A stretch of 64,000 bases of DNA from Ignelater luminosus (lineage: Eukaryota; Arthropoda; Insecta; Coleoptera; Elateridae). Where the stretch lies: assembly GCA_011009095.1 (NCBI GenBank), contig VTPC01089559.1:163156-227155 (forward strand), given 5' to 3'. A program made the position numbers and the translations under genes. Below the pieces are notes generated by a model. That model did not search any database and was not told where the DNA came from. It saw nothing but the letters and a program-made list of their open reading frames with translations. Shown piece by piece: positions 1 through 13,800 of the stretch (position 1 is its first letter; every line of letters begins with the position of its first letter).

Positions 1-1503
1 AAAAATGACCCCGATGGCCTGATGCCATCGAGGTTGTTTACGCCTCTTGTACCCCACACAGGCTTATTTGCAACCACCCATTTCTGTCCCAAACAGTACC
101 TCGCCCTTTACACCCCAAGAATTTCTACCCCTCTGAGTTAGCTAGCGAACGCTGTTAACAATACTGGTAAACTTAAGTAATCAGTAATAGACTCTTTGTT
201 CATCAATAAAACCTGTCATTATTGTTATGAAGAATAGTCATGGTAATAATAGACTTGATTATGCAGAATTTTGATAAACATAAAAGTAATTACTGTATAA
301 CCTCAAGGTGGGGTTCCTTTCCTTTAGCAAAATTGTTCTTCCACCTATGTTATAAAGTAACAGCTATTGAAAAATCAGCCTAACTTATAATGTATCTTTG
401 TTACAGTTGGCATTAAGTAACATGTAGGCAACACTTTAGGAATAGATTCTTTGACAAAAAATAAGGTCAAAATCTTAATAAACATAGTGTTGAAAACTTT
501 TGAATTTTGCTAGAAATTTCGTATGTATTTAGTATCTTCAGAACAATGCACAATATTAAAATGAATATTTTTGTGTTGTTATTAATTTTTTTTATTGATT
601 CTAATATTCTTTCAATTGATTAATCTCTGTCAGAGGTGAAGATATAAGGAGAAGCGAATCTTTTTTTATCACATGTTTATTAAAAAGAATCTGTTAATCC
701 TAAAGTATTGTCTACATATTACTCAACATCCTGAAGAATAAAATGAAATTTGATGGTTGAAATTCATTATACATACCTAGAAATTTAAAATAGAAAATAA
801 AAGTGACAATTATGGTAATCTAAAAGTGCACTTGGCGCCACCAGATTTAATTATATGCAGAGGTGCGGGGGCTAAAGTCCCCATTCTTGCAGTACGGTAA
901 TACACAGTTAAAGGATATTATTTTCCAAACAAACATTCATGCTACTTACAGCACTTTGGTGTAATGAGATGCTTTTCTTATGTGCACAACATAACATAAT
1001 GTTGATAGACTGCTGTCAGCATTGTTAGATGTCCTTGTAATTAATTCATAAAGAAATGTGTATCTTTTCGTAAGCTTTACATAGATAAAAGACCAGAATT
1101 AGGACAGTTTAGCACCTGGAAAAGATTTGTTGGGACAAGGGGACAACAATTCAAAAATTGGGATGCCTGACAACCTTAAATTACTTACTCATATTCCTAA
1201 GTGAAGTGTCTGTTTAATAAACTTTTGCATAATTCTAACTTAAGCCTGGTAATATTACATTCCTTCATATTATCACTTAGTTTATTATATTGTAGATGAT
1301 TTGAAATGAAAAAGATCTTTGAAATAAAGCAGTATTATGGTGTGGAGGAGATACATGACCATGATATCTTATAGAAATATTATGCACATCAATTCTAAAT
1401 GTGATTAAATTACAAAGGTAAGGGGGACTTTTACTGATTAGAATTTTATGAAATAGAGTCAACATTTGTAGTTTTCTACAATTCTACAAGGATTACCATT
1501 CTG
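1..1503. other. non-coding, probably intronic
   Basis: No coding region can be supported here. The first ~140 bases are clearly richer in C and G than what follows, with several CCC runs, and may be the edge of a repeat cut by the window start. The rest is ordinary AT-rich sequence. If the zinc-finger exon at 2898 belongs to a long BTB-ZF gene on the + strand, this stretch lies in its intron. Confidence 0.4.
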
Positions 1504-1712
1504 TAACTGGACTACGTTGGTCTAATCACAGATTTCGAAATCAATTAAAATCCCCAGAAGAGCTTAATAAGGCTTTAATGTTAGTAACTACCAATGAACA
1601 TTTTGGAAAATATTACGTTCATCTATAATTACTAACATTAAAGCCTTATTAAGCTCTTCTTAGGATTTTGATTGAGTCCAAAATCTGTGAATAGATCAAT
1701 GTAGTCAAGTTA
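1504..1712. repeat. long near-perfect hairpin (foldback MITE or hairpin RNA source)
   Basis: Two arms of about 95 bases are reverse complements of each other around a ~20-base loop centred near 1610. Inner arm segments are identical over about 30 bases (around 1559-1588 and 1629-1660); outer parts differ at scattered positions. The outer ends read taactggactac and gtagtcaagtta. No clear target site duplication is visible at the edges, so a transposon origin is inferred. It lies in the probable intron of the zinc-finger gene, so if that gene is transcribed the RNA would fold into a long hairpin. Confidence 0.6.
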
Positions 1713-2897
1713 AAGTAATTAATAGGAATCATGAAAAATAGATTCAATAATCTACTAAATAAGCATTCTGTTTTATACAATTTGTGACAAATATGCTCAT
1801 ATCTTCAATTTACATAAATTTAACAAAATCAAGAATTTCACATTTTTGTATTCTTCTAGAATATTAATAACTGCTGAATGGTAAATAGGAGCGCAGTAAT
1901 TGAACAGATATAAAATAAATTATTAAGCGATTGCCATTTCCAATTTATTAGTTTAAGAACTATAACATAAAGACAAATCAGTGTATCAATTCTACTTATG
2001 TATGTATACTCCGTTCATCATGTTTCTGGCTCCTAACATAACCTTAAAGTACATTAAACATCAATAAGATTTTACAAGCCGAGTTAATAGATAAACAGCC
2101 CGGTTTACAATATTCAAAGTGTCATTCTGCCACAGCCATATACGACCTAGAAACATTGTGAACGGATTATAGTAGTTTTTACTGAATGATTGGTGAAAGT
2201 ACTTTTGATGTGGATTAGAGTAGTGGCATCACTAATGAATAAATATTTGCATATTCTGAAGATCTATCAAATTTGTTTTCAACTAAAAGTAGGCACATCT
2301 AAAGTTCAGGGTTAAGTTATAACCTATAATATATAAACCCATGTACAGCAAAATTAATTTTGTCGTGTGTACTGTTAAAATGGGTTATTTGTATCTCAAA
2401 AATCATAGAGACTATTTTGTATTGTATTTTATCAAAAAGAGCATGAGCAGATTGTGTGATTTGTTTAGATTCTGCATAGACAGACACAGCCTTGTGCTTG
2501 TTCACCAAATGCTGAAACTGAGTTAAGAATTAAAATTGATCTGTTACAAAAGAAACTGCGGAAGTAATTGTTGAATATGTTGTAATGTTAATACATATTG
2601 CTTCTACTGGTGCAGAATATAGTACTTAAGCAATACCCAGATGATTAAAACTTATTGATAAACCTCTGGGTCACTTTTGACCCTATTTCTGTCATCGAGT
2701 TAAAACTATCTATGCCTCTTTTACTCACTAACAACCAAGTTGATATTATTTATTTTCTTTCTGGATTTTGTGAAATGTTATGAGTATATCTTTCTAATTG
2801 TAGTACTAAAATTTAATTAAAGCAATTAGTGAATTTGAAACAAATTAAGTAAGATCCACGATAATAAAATATTTAATAAATCTTATTTGTTGTACAG
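1713..2897. other. non-coding, probable intron ending at the zinc-finger exon
   Basis: AT-rich sequence with no protein-like reading frame. It ends in a T-rich stretch and the acceptor ttgttgtacag at 2887-2897. Small open frames on both strands near 2317-2526 overlap each other and show no protein features. Confidence 0.45.
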
Positions 2898-3124
2898 GTA
2901 AGAAACTGAAGTGTCCTTTTTGCGAGCGACTTTATGGATATGAAACTAATCTGCGAGCTCATATAAGGCAGCGTCATCAAGGAATACGTGTGCCCTGCCC
3001 ATTTTGTTCACGCACCTTTACCAGGAACAATACGGTAAGGAGACATATAGCGCGTGAACACAAAACCGAGCTGAGCATGAAGGCTTTTCAGCAGTCTCAG
3101 CAAGCTCATAACCATAACCAGTAA
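2898..3124 (+). CDS. terminal alternative exon with two C2H2 zinc fingers, BTB-ZF transcription factor (fruitless/lola type)
   Basis: This is a 3'-terminal coding exon, not a whole gene. It follows a splice acceptor (tgtacag, to 2897), carries two bases of a split codon, then 74 codons and a TAA at 3122-3124. It encodes two adjacent C2H2 fingers of form C-x2-C-x12-H-x4-H: CPFCERLYGYETNLRAHIRQ followed by RH, and CPFCSRTFTRNNTVRRHIAR followed by EH. A short Gln/His-rich tail ends it. Insect BTB-ZF genes such as fruitless, lola and tramtrack splice a common BTB exon to alternative finger-pair exons exactly like this; fruitless is my leading guess. Such proteins are nuclear DNA-binding regulators in which the finger pair sets target choice. 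The BTB domain and common exons are not in the window and should lie upstream (left). No second finger-pair exon was found downstream. Confidence 0.8.
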
Positions 3125-3257
3125 GCAAGCACCTGAATGTTGTTGATGCACACTGCAGCATGTGTACAAGGTACTGTATATATTAAAGCCAAAACTTGCA
3201 AAGTTAGTAGATAGTTGGAGCACATGCTGCAGGTTTATGACTTTGTCTGTGTTGTTA

Positions 3258-3263
3258 AATAAA
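3258..3263 (+). promoter_or_regulatory. possible poly(A) signal of the zinc-finger exon
   Basis: AATAAA lies about 135 bases after the stop codon of the zinc-finger exon. Further AATAAA/ATTAAA motifs follow in the AT-rich sequence, so a longer 3' UTR is equally possible. Confidence 0.3.
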
Positions 3264-6046
3264 TATGATAGGTGTTTTTATACTTTAAAAGTAAAGAAAA
3301 ATGTTCTAAACATTGCGAGCTGGTCTTGTTTTACATAAGCAGCTTTTTGGGTCAGGATGCTGCATTGGTTTTTACTGATTGTTATGTTCTTTAAATATGT
3401 TTGTTTATTTGTACTTTTACTATTACTGTTACGACTTTTCAAAGAGAACAAGAAAAAACTTTGGAAAAATTATGGAACAGGAGAATGAAGATATTTTTTC
3501 TTGTACTTATATTACTTTTTGTATTACTTATTTTGCAAATAAGGCATTAGGTTTAGGTATATTGTGGTATATTGTATAGATGTTTTTGTATGCCAGAGTG
3601 TTATAAATTTTACCGTCCTGGTATGGCAATGCCGTTTTTTTTAATGGTATTGTTGACCAGTTAACCTACCTCAAACTCAGCTGGCTGCCTCAGTTATATA
3701 TAATTTAGTATCAACTAGTCATTTAAGTGCAACACATCCACCGCTAGTAATAATAATATAGTATTTAGTTCCAGTAAAAACTCAGGTAATAGAACGCTTT
3801 GCGTAGATATATATTATATATATTTGTTGCTATTTAGAAGATTATATTATGCGTAAAATATGCAACCTCGATTTATATTTTCGTATTCATTTTAGTTTTT
3901 TTTTTTGACGTTATGGTTAATGTAGATGTTGAATTATAATATTTGAGAATAGATCGTAAAGATTTTTTAATAAATAGTTTTGTTAATTTTTGCCATCTGA
4001 TTTGATACCATTTATTTATTTATTACTTTTATCATAACTATACCAATGACATCAGTACACTTTAATTTGAATTAATTTACGGCAGCTTGTTCCTGATATG
4101 AGAACTTAAAATGATTCACAATTATTTAAACTTTATAACTTTACAATATAAGATTATGAGCTTATACATAATTACTGTAAATGTCTCGAAATTGTGTTAA
4201 GGTGACCTAATTTTTTTATTTGAATAAAATTATATTTCATCAAGGAAGCGAATACCTTAAAAGTGTTCATACATAATAAATTGAAAAATAAATAAGAATT
4301 TTCTATTAATATTACGATGTGGATGTAAATTCAAAAAGAAATTCATTTTTATTGATTTATAAATCCAGTATTATTACGAATATCTAATATGAACTAACAG
4401 ATAGAGTTTTTATACATGGTAGCATTTTCTAAAAGAGTATTTTGATGGCAAACATTCTCATATTAAGATTTAGTTACATTTTTTTATTTACTAACTTCTG
4501 CTAGCTTTAATTATTTTATAATTTTATACACGTTTTTTATGATTACCAGTGCTTTTTTAAATCTATTACTACAAATTTATAATTAACATCTACAATTGCT
4601 TATTAGTAAAAGAGAAAATGTTCTTCTGAAGTGGTAAATTAAATATTAGTATGTGTAAGGTTGGTAGTCAGTATTAAATACTGACTATAAAAAAAAAGAA
4701 AAAATATAGAACCCTGATTGTGACAGCGATAAATAGTAACAAATATGAAATAACTTGATAGATATATATTTTTTATGCCATATTCATCAATTTAAACCAA
4801 ATGGATATTACTGTTATTGTGCTTTTACTAGTCATTTCAGTGGTTACTTCATAAACCTACCTCATGATGCAGTATTCAGACTCTTTTTTATATCTTTGGA
4901 GATTTATTTTAATCTCATCTATAATATTATTAGTTTCTACAAATTTACTAATATACCTCATATTTACTACCTAGGTGTCTATGGAAATTGCGATTAGTGC
5001 TATTGTTGTTATTATTATTATTATTATTATTATCCTTTTTTTCTAATTAATATTAAGTAATGATTTTATTAATGTTTTTTGTAATTAAAACAAAATCAAA
5101 TTAACATCTTTAGTTAAGATGGTTGTGGTTAAGTCGTGGTGCTATTATGTAGGTCATATTATCATTATAATGGTAATAATGTAGGTGGTACGTAAAACAT
5201 ATCAGTCGTTGATAACGTTACTTGTACAATGAAGTAAAATACAAATTTATAGCCTTTTTATCTTATTTCCTCGCTAAACTGGTACCTAAAATTTGTGATT
5301 TTGTTTTTTTACTAATAATTATCATAATTTTCAATTAGCATTTAATAGAACGTAGCATATTATAAAAAAAAATCTTTAAATTGGGGAAATTGGGATTATA
5401 GTTTATTAATGTTGGAATTCTTTTGATACATTTATACTTAGTAACAGAACTAGATTTGTTATAACTTTAAATAATTATGTGAAAGAAGATGATTTACATG
5501 GTGTAGTGGTAGTTAATGTCTTTTTAGGGATAACTATAGCATGCATTTAAAAGAAAAATTAACATGTTGTAGAAAATAAGAGAATTTGTTTTCACTATGA
5601 GGTATACATACATGATATGACTTATACTTGGTGTACTGTTATTTAAAAAGAGTGTGCAATGTAGAAATATAAGATTGTAAAGCTATTAAATGCAACCGTT
5701 ATAAGTATGATACTCTTCAATTTAAGACAACAATATTTAAAGATTACGTTTGCCTTTTTATCTGATAGATTTATTAAATACAGAAACAAAATCAATACTA
5801 CACATTGCAAAACTTGACTGTAGGAATTTTATTCCTCAAATAGCATTACCAACTCATGAAATTCAGGTAACTTTATATTACAAATCAAAAATGATTAGAC
5901 AAACGTTTGCAGACCAAGGTGTGAAGGAGGTCTACAAAATCATTTGAGATTGTAAAAATACACTACAATATCTTGTTTACTACTGACTCTGGAAAATCTC
6001 ATTTTGAATTGATTCATAATCTTTTATTGTAGTATCTTTTATTATA
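3264..6046. other. AT-rich, 3' UTR and/or intergenic, with a (TTA)n microsatellite
   Basis: No supported gene. A trinucleotide TTA microsatellite occupies about 5003-5033. Short open frames (3379-3579, 4755-4997, 5750-5947) have the Phe/Tyr/Ile/Leu-heavy composition of chance frames in AT-rich DNA. Confidence 0.5.
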
Positions 6047-6465
6047 AGGTGCTTTCCATTTGGGGCTGGGAACTGTACAGAACAGTTTAGAACTGTACTT
6101 TTACGTATAAACATGTGTTCCATTTGAATATTTGAACTGTACCATTTATGTTCCCCCCTTATCGCTACTGTCTCTACCTAATTTTCGATACGTTCAGTAC
6201 CTAAACTTAGAAGTGGGGGATATTTAGTTGATTTGTGAGGTTAGATTTCTTATTTGGCATGACACGCGTGTATTTGGATTTGGCTTTGTATTTAACTTGC
6301 GAATTTTACACTTCAATTGAAATGCAAAATTGCACGAAAATGGATAAAATAATAATAAGGGTTAGATTCAATAAAGTGGACAATGGCCGTTCCTTTTGAT
6401 ACATTGAAAATACGGTACGATTGAGTAAGGAACAGCATATACACAACATCAAATGGAAAGCACCT
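6047..6465. mobile_element. 419-bp MITE with 16-bp perfect terminal inverted repeats
   Basis: The ends are aggtgctttccatttg and its exact reverse complement. Both sides are flanked by ATA, compatible with a 3-bp target duplication of the PIF/Harbinger kind, although the flanks are AT-rich enough for chance. The interior has no coding capacity, so it would depend on a transposase from elsewhere. Superfamily assignment is an inference. Confidence 0.65.
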
Positions 6466-7559
6466 ATAATTTGTCATTGCCATAGGGCAGCACTTGGTTT
6501 GGGTAAAGTTGGCAACCTTTTTCTAAAATTTTTCACACTTCCGATAATAATCCATTTTAAATTATTTTAGATGGTAGATCCTTATCCATGAAATGTTCTT
6601 GCTCTGGTTGATTAGCTGTAAAGCTATCTTTACCCCAAATGTCATTAGTTTATGTTATCAAATGTATGATATTCTTAAAAAATGGTTTCTAAGGAAGAAT
6701 TCTTTTCTTTAAATTTCTTGTTTAAATTCAAACTACACATAAATGTTTTTGCCAGAGCAGTCAAAATTTGGCAAAAACGCTTATGTATGGTTATGCACTA
6801 AGTCTGACATAATTTAAAAATAATCAAAAGGACTTCAAAATTATGAACTTCTTAACAGTAACGAATTACAATTAGTGTTTGAAAAACAATAACAAGGCTA
6901 GGGTATGTACTTTGTTTACCTACCAAAGCAATCAAGTGACGGATGCACTCTATACAGAGTGAAATTTGCCAATTTGTTATAAGTAACCAGCATTTAAAAT
7001 AATCTAGAATGGATTGTATGTTATCTATTGTTTATCCAACAGAAGCGTAGAGTAAAAGAATGAATCTTAATTATTACAAAGAATATAACAAAAAACGAGT
7101 CAACTGTTGTGGCATTAAAAATTACAAGTAAGACCAATTGCTTTAAACAAAGTATCAGATGAGCTAATTATCACAATTGTAGTTTCCAACAATTGGTTTG
7201 CAAACCCAATAAGGAGAAAAGAGCTGCTGTTGCTGTTCGATTGTTCAACAGTGATATGTATAAATTTACAAAACAGTTTCAATATTATTTTAGCACAATT
7301 CTAATATTATTTTGATACAATATTGTTATGAATTTCAAAATTTCTCATGTATACCAACATTAAAGCAAAAAGTATGACTTGGACATGCATTCCATTACTC
7401 TTACCATCCGTATGAACAGACAATAGTATAACCCATTGCATTTGTTATCTTTTCTTGTGTGTGCACGACAAGTATACCTCTTTAAACTTTTTTTTAATTC
7501 AATATTATTGCAACTACCTGTATTATAATAAACGAGGTTATGTTATGATTTATAATCTA
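6466..7559. other. non-coding AT-rich DNA
   Basis: Nothing recognisable on either strand: no protein-like frame, no long repeat. Confidence 0.4.
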
Positions 7560-7862
7560 TTGGGTTGTTGAACGAAATGTTGAGCCATATTGAAACAAAA
7601 TGGTTACTGGATGACACACATTATCAGCTGTTTTGTGCTATCAAGCAGGGAAAGTTGAAAGCAGTAGGTGGTTTTTCAGTAAAATGCTTGTAGTGAAAGC
7701 TGTGTTAACAGAGATCAATATAGTTGTACCATTTGCAAGAACATTTAAATGAATAGAAATTTTACTTCAGCTAGTTTTAAATAAAACTATTAGATTATAT
7801 GAAAATAAACATGCAGTTTAATATTTCTTGAGTTTTCCAGCAGCCATCTTTCAACAGCCTAA
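7560..7862. mobile_element. ~303-bp mariner-like MITE, imperfect terminal inverted repeats
   Basis: The left end ttgggttgttgaacgaaatg matches the reverse complement of the right end, ttaggctgttgaaagatgg, at about 15 of 19 positions. The left flank is TA; the right flank is TT, so a TA target duplication is only half visible. The end sequence recalls mariner/maT termini. No coding sequence inside. Confidence 0.45.
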
Positions 7863-10800
7863 TTAATCTTCATTCATTTAAATAACATTGAAATAATAAT
7901 AATAAATTTTCAATAATTGACAATTAGAAATATTATAATAGCATTTTTGATTCACTGCTCTAGGGTGTTTTGAGATTATCTCTGTCATTTTTCAATACAT
8001 GTTGCTACAAGTGACACATATACTCTCAGAAGGCTTGGGAGCAATCAATTGAAAACGCTAAGAATTATTTACTGTGTTATCCTGTTATCAAATGTAAATG
8101 ACACAAACATTTATATTATCATAGAAACCTAATAGAATGAAGCAGTTTTCTTTGTGTAGAAAAAAAATGAATAAAAACATAAATAAACAATTGAATGGTA
8201 GACAAGAAAGTTACTCACTTTTGTTGTTTAAATCTCTAATTTTGCAATACAGTCATTTTTGCATATTTCTACCAAGTTTTATCTTATATTGCTAATAAAG
8301 GTTATAATTTTTTACTAAAGAAGGATTAATGAATGAATTAGTCAAAAGTCTGCTATGGATAAAATACTGCATGTCATAGCTTAATATTGATACTATACAA
8401 ACACTACACTTCTCACTATAGATACCTGTCAAGATAATCATATTTCATCCCTTATTTATGATCAATAGTCTTATTTATTTCATGATTTAATTCCTCCCTC
8501 CCCACACATTTTGTGTTTATGCTGTACTTGACATCTCCAAACTATTTCATGATAAAAGTCTGTAGGATAGTTGATGACAAAGTTAATCTTATGGTAAACA
8601 TGGTAAATTCAAGTTGACGACTATGATTGCTGTCTTTATTAATCTTTCTGCAGTGTTGTTAGTTTTGAACTAAGTGAAATTATTTGATTTTTGTGATAAA
8701 TAGAAAGCATCTGGCAACACTGCTTTCCGGTTTTTGTCATATCTCAGTGGAACAATAATTCTGAGATGGTTAATTCAAATTTTTGATTTTCAAAACTTGT
8801 AATAAAAGAAAGAAGACATATAGTAAGGTTAAGTTGCTATAAATAGATAAGTTACAACTTTGAATCCACTCTAATAATCATATACTCTATATTGATACCT
8901 ACAAGAAGTCACTAATATACAGTTTAATGAGCAGTATTCTAGGAAAGTAACATTGCAATATCTACAGTCCCTCAATATAACAACCGAATTCCGTCAATTG
9001 AGGTTTAGGAGTTCTAACAATATCTAATCATGATTCCACAGTCTATACTCTTAATAACAACGATTTCTGAATATTTTGTATTAAGAGTTTTAACTCTAGT
9101 TCTGTTACTATATGTTAATAAAATTTGTATTCTTGAGTTGCATTGTTTTTGTTCAAAGCAAAATAATGAAAATCTAATTGTATCATTTGAATATATTTCA
9201 TGTAGAAATTTATATAAAATTATTATCTAGAAGATCCCAAGACTTTTCTCAATTTGGAGACAAGTTGTATAGCACACACAAGTAGCTGTAGAATGCAAAA
9301 AGATCAAGGGTAATTTAACTTCGGCAACATCTTTTACTTTTGCTGTCTGGCTTTCCATCGCATCTGTTGTTTGCTTTAGATTTTATTCAAATTAGGTAGA
9401 TTACATTGTAAATGCAATATTGCTATACATAGACATCTAGTGTATTCAAATACACTTTCACAGAAACATGACGTAATCACGGCTTGTTACAAGATTTGTG
9501 TTAGTAACCCTCCTCTCCACACACATATTTCTGTCTTGCCTAGTTTTTGTAAACATGTTTTTTATGTATATGTATGCAGGTGAGAAAATGCAAAAGGCAG
9601 TATCTCTAAAATATTAATTTGGAGAAAATTCTAGGTTCGTTTATTTAATTACCAGAATTTTTATTTGACGCAAGTTTAGCATCGTAAACGTTATTGGAAA
9701 TGTAACTTTATTGCTCAATCATGTTGTACAATATTGGACAACATAAATAAAATATAATACCTCAAGTAAAGTAACTGCAATAGATAAAAAAATTGATATA
9801 GAAGTTGAATATGTAAGCTAGATGTGTATATGTAAAAATTTTAAGGATTTATAATTTTACAAGAATAAAATGTATTTAAGGAGGAAAGATTATAGTACTG
9901 TCGTATTTAAATGCAAACTTGTGTCATAATAAAGTGTCAGGTATACATTGTTGATGTATTTTAAAACTAAAATCAATGTCTTAGATCTAGTTATTTTAAA
10001 AATTACAGATGGAAAGTTGAGAAAGAAAAAAATTTAATAATATTACATGCATAAATTCGATTCTGAATAGATTCATGTACTCTATACATGTATACTGTCT
10101 TTATGTATGTACATTTTATATTTTTTGTTTTAATTTTTAATATGTGGCATTCAGGGTTCATTCAGTAATCTGCAAATACGTATCGTGAATAACAAAAGTA
10201 GTTTTATTTACTTTTTAATTTTAGTAATTTTTAAACTATAATAATAATATTATTATTGTTTTTTTGTAAAGTCCAATGATTTTGTTTGACTCTAAATTTT
10301 TATGCTACAAATTACTTTATAAGTTAATGTTTTTAGAAATGTATGCACTCAATAGTGATCATTGTGTAAACACTTACCCTTGACACTTGTTAGTTGGAGT
10401 AATGTTTCAACATGACAAGAAAAAAAAAAAATTCAATTGATGTGACGTTCATCATAATGGAAAAAAAAAACCTAGCATCTGTGCAGAGCTATGTTATGTG
10501 TAACACATGATAGGGTATATATAAGCATAATTACACACGGAACGTTATTTACATTATTAGGAGTCCTAAAAATTGTCACCCGTTATTACCTAGGCTCTGT
10601 GCTATCTAGGTCAAGTGTATGCACATTCTTCAAATAACACATTGATACAACTGCAAAATAGTAAAGTTGATTGTGAGAGCTATAAAATAATTTTCTTTTT
10701 TTTATAATTCAAAAATGCAATGTCTAAGCAATTATAATTTAGTTATCCTACTAGCTGATTGATTTTCCAAATCAAAAAGGCAAACAGTGACCAAAGTAAA

Positions 10801-13800
10801 ACTAGAAACCGATTACAGATAGTAAATTGTAGTTTAGAATGATATGGTAATAGAAAACATAGATAAAGAAGAACATACTATAGGAAATACAATTTAAAGA
10901 TTTAAAAGTAAATTTTTTTGTTTTTAAATTTAATTTTTATTTAACAAAGTTGTTCTACAGAATAGACTAATAAAATTGACATTTCCACAATATTGTAAAG
11001 TTTTTTTGTAAAATCATCCTTTCATCAATTGTTTTAAGGAGAAAGGTTATTCTTAAAATACAGAGGTCTATTCCCCAATTGTTGTATATAAATAAATAAT
11101 CGATTAGAAAATATGAAAATGGATCAACTAAGAATTATTATAATTTCTTTATTATTAATAAAACTATCTGTAATTTTTTGATTTATTTATTGAAAAGTCA
11201 TTTTTAAAGGCAATACCATATTGCATTTGATGCTAAATAATTTTTCATTATAAAGTTAGTTAATATGGATTTTACCTTAACCTGTTTTTTTGTGATTCAA
11301 TCTTGCTTAAAGCAAGAATGTTAGTTATTGTTATATATTTGCTACATCACATTAGGTAAATCATAAAATTTGTTTTAGGTTAGCTTTAAAAGCTTTAAAA
11401 TATTTTGTTTGTCAATTGTATATTGTAAAAACATGTAATAATATTTACATTTTTATATAAAATCTCTAGAAATGATCATACTAATTAGAAAATATAAAAT
11501 TAAGAAGACAAAGATATATTTTTCTATACAAAAATACTTATACTGAATTCGTAAATTAAATAAGAGTGGATCTATAAAAATCTATAAAATTATTAGAAAT
11601 GTCATTCTCGGCAAGTTTTAATAAATTTGTATAAATCAACATAAGCAAATACGAGGTAATTCCTAGTATGGGCGATTGCCTCCCCCCCCCCCTATTTAGA
11701 TCCGCCCTTGAAGTTAAATCTAGCTGTTTAACAACATTAAAAGCTTTCTCAAATAAAATGTCTGTCTTTAAAGTGTTATTTAGCAAGATTTGAAATGGAG
11801 AGTAGAGTGCAAAATGGAAGTTCAAAGAATGTCATTTAACATTGATATCAGGTTTTCTAGCATATACTGTCAAGATGTATTAATAAATTTATTTAGATCA
11901 TTTTGCATTCTGACTTGAGAACAGGTTGTAATTTATTTTGCTTATGGTTTTTGTATAAAAGATTTATTAGTATCCTGAATTCTCTGTAGAATCTATTGCA
12001 AATTTATATATTTAGATTTTTCAGTTTATAGGAAGTTAGAGTTATGATTTCTTTATTTTTTTAACAAAAAAAGTTAGATTGTTGCTAGCATTGAATGGTT
12101 CATTAGGTTATTATTTCAGCAATATGTAACAAATGAGTATTATCACTTATAGAGAGCTGATCTTTTTTTCTAAATTTTCTGTAACCTAAAAAAATGTTAA
12201 TGAAATCCAAACTAATACAATGAAACTTTTTTTCAGTTGCACACATCTCAATCATTTCTTTTTTTAGTGTTAAAGACAAAATCTAATAGGTTAGTTGATT
12301 TTAAATAAATTTTAAGACTCATTTCTTAGTAAATATAATTTGGAAAATGGTTCTTAAAATTCTATTCAGGAAATGCTTGTGCTATTAGGTACTTGAATAT
12401 ACTGCTTTAATAATATTAGATGTTATTTATTTCTGAGATTTTTAATTAGAAAAAATTAAACAAAAACTTGGTAAAAAAAATTATAAATGGGCACAGCCCC
12501 ATTATCCTCTTTGTAGTAGCCACTCCTGATTGAATACGATTCTGAAAATTGTTCAGTATACAATATACATAAAGAAAGGAAATTCTCATACATATATGAA
12601 ATTTTATAACCTCAAATCAAGTTGTTAATAACAGCTAAATCATTTCTTAATTAAAATATAAACAAAACTCCATCAGAAAAAATAATTTCTAATAATTTTA
12701 CGCTAAATCATAAGCAAAATAAATAATAAAATGACGCATTGCAATATTTCTAATTTTTTAGAAACTTTTCTATGGAAATCTTGTAAAGTATAGAATAATT
12801 AACACTATTCAGAATTTTGTTCATTATCATAAATTATTTAATGAATGAAATAAAAAAATCTAGTAGTAGAATTCAAGTATAGATATTGATAATTGAAGTG
12901 TATTAATGTGTTATTTGAAGAAAAATTATATATAAATTATTCCTCTTATTAATTGATAAAGGAAATAAAAATGTGTATAATAGGATGAATGAAAAAATTG
13001 TTTGTTAATGGTTATTATTAATAAGTGGAATATAAGTTATGGTCTAACAAACACCCATTTGCAATTTTAGAAATTTCGTAGAAGGATAGTAGTTTTTGTC
13101 TTTTCCTACACAAACAAAAAAAATATAAACAAAAATGTATGTTTCAAAAGTGTTTTATATATGTAAATTCACATAATAACTGGTACTTTTCAAAATATGG
13201 TGTGCTTGGACCATAAACTACAAAAAAAAACCATCTCAAGTCATTGAATACCTACAGTGTAAGTGCATCTATGTGTAATATTTGTTTTTAATGCATTTTC
13301 ATGTTTTCATGTTTAAAAACTACTTGTCCTAATGAAGTGGCAATGCAATGTTAACGGAAAATAGTATAACAAACATGTTGAATATATTTATTTGATTTAA
13401 AAAATCTCAGGTATACATCAGGGAAAAGCACTTTTTGTTTTAATTTTACGAGTGAATGAGTATAGTAATATTTTTATGTTGAGTGTGAATGCGTTATAAA
13501 CTATTTTGTGTGAATGTGTTTTTTAAGTCCGTTATGTATTTCAGAAACAATAACAGTACACATTGATTACCTCGAATTAAATTGTCAGGAATATTGCCGT
13601 TTTTCTTGTCTTACTTGTTAAAACCAAAGTCAAGAATTATCAGTACAAATACAAATCTACCTCACTTCAAATGAAATAAATTCCAGAAAATACATAATAC
13701 GAGTACAAAAACGGGTCTTATCATTTTGTTTTTTTTGTGTCAGTTATAAACATGTAATTACCTCTCATGTCATATACAAACTCAGGAATTTATGGTACAA

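Noticed and set aside
11670..11710. C11 run with gggcg...cgccc neighbours as a G-quadruplex regulator
   Set aside because: A single C run, not four; more likely the end of a decayed transposon.
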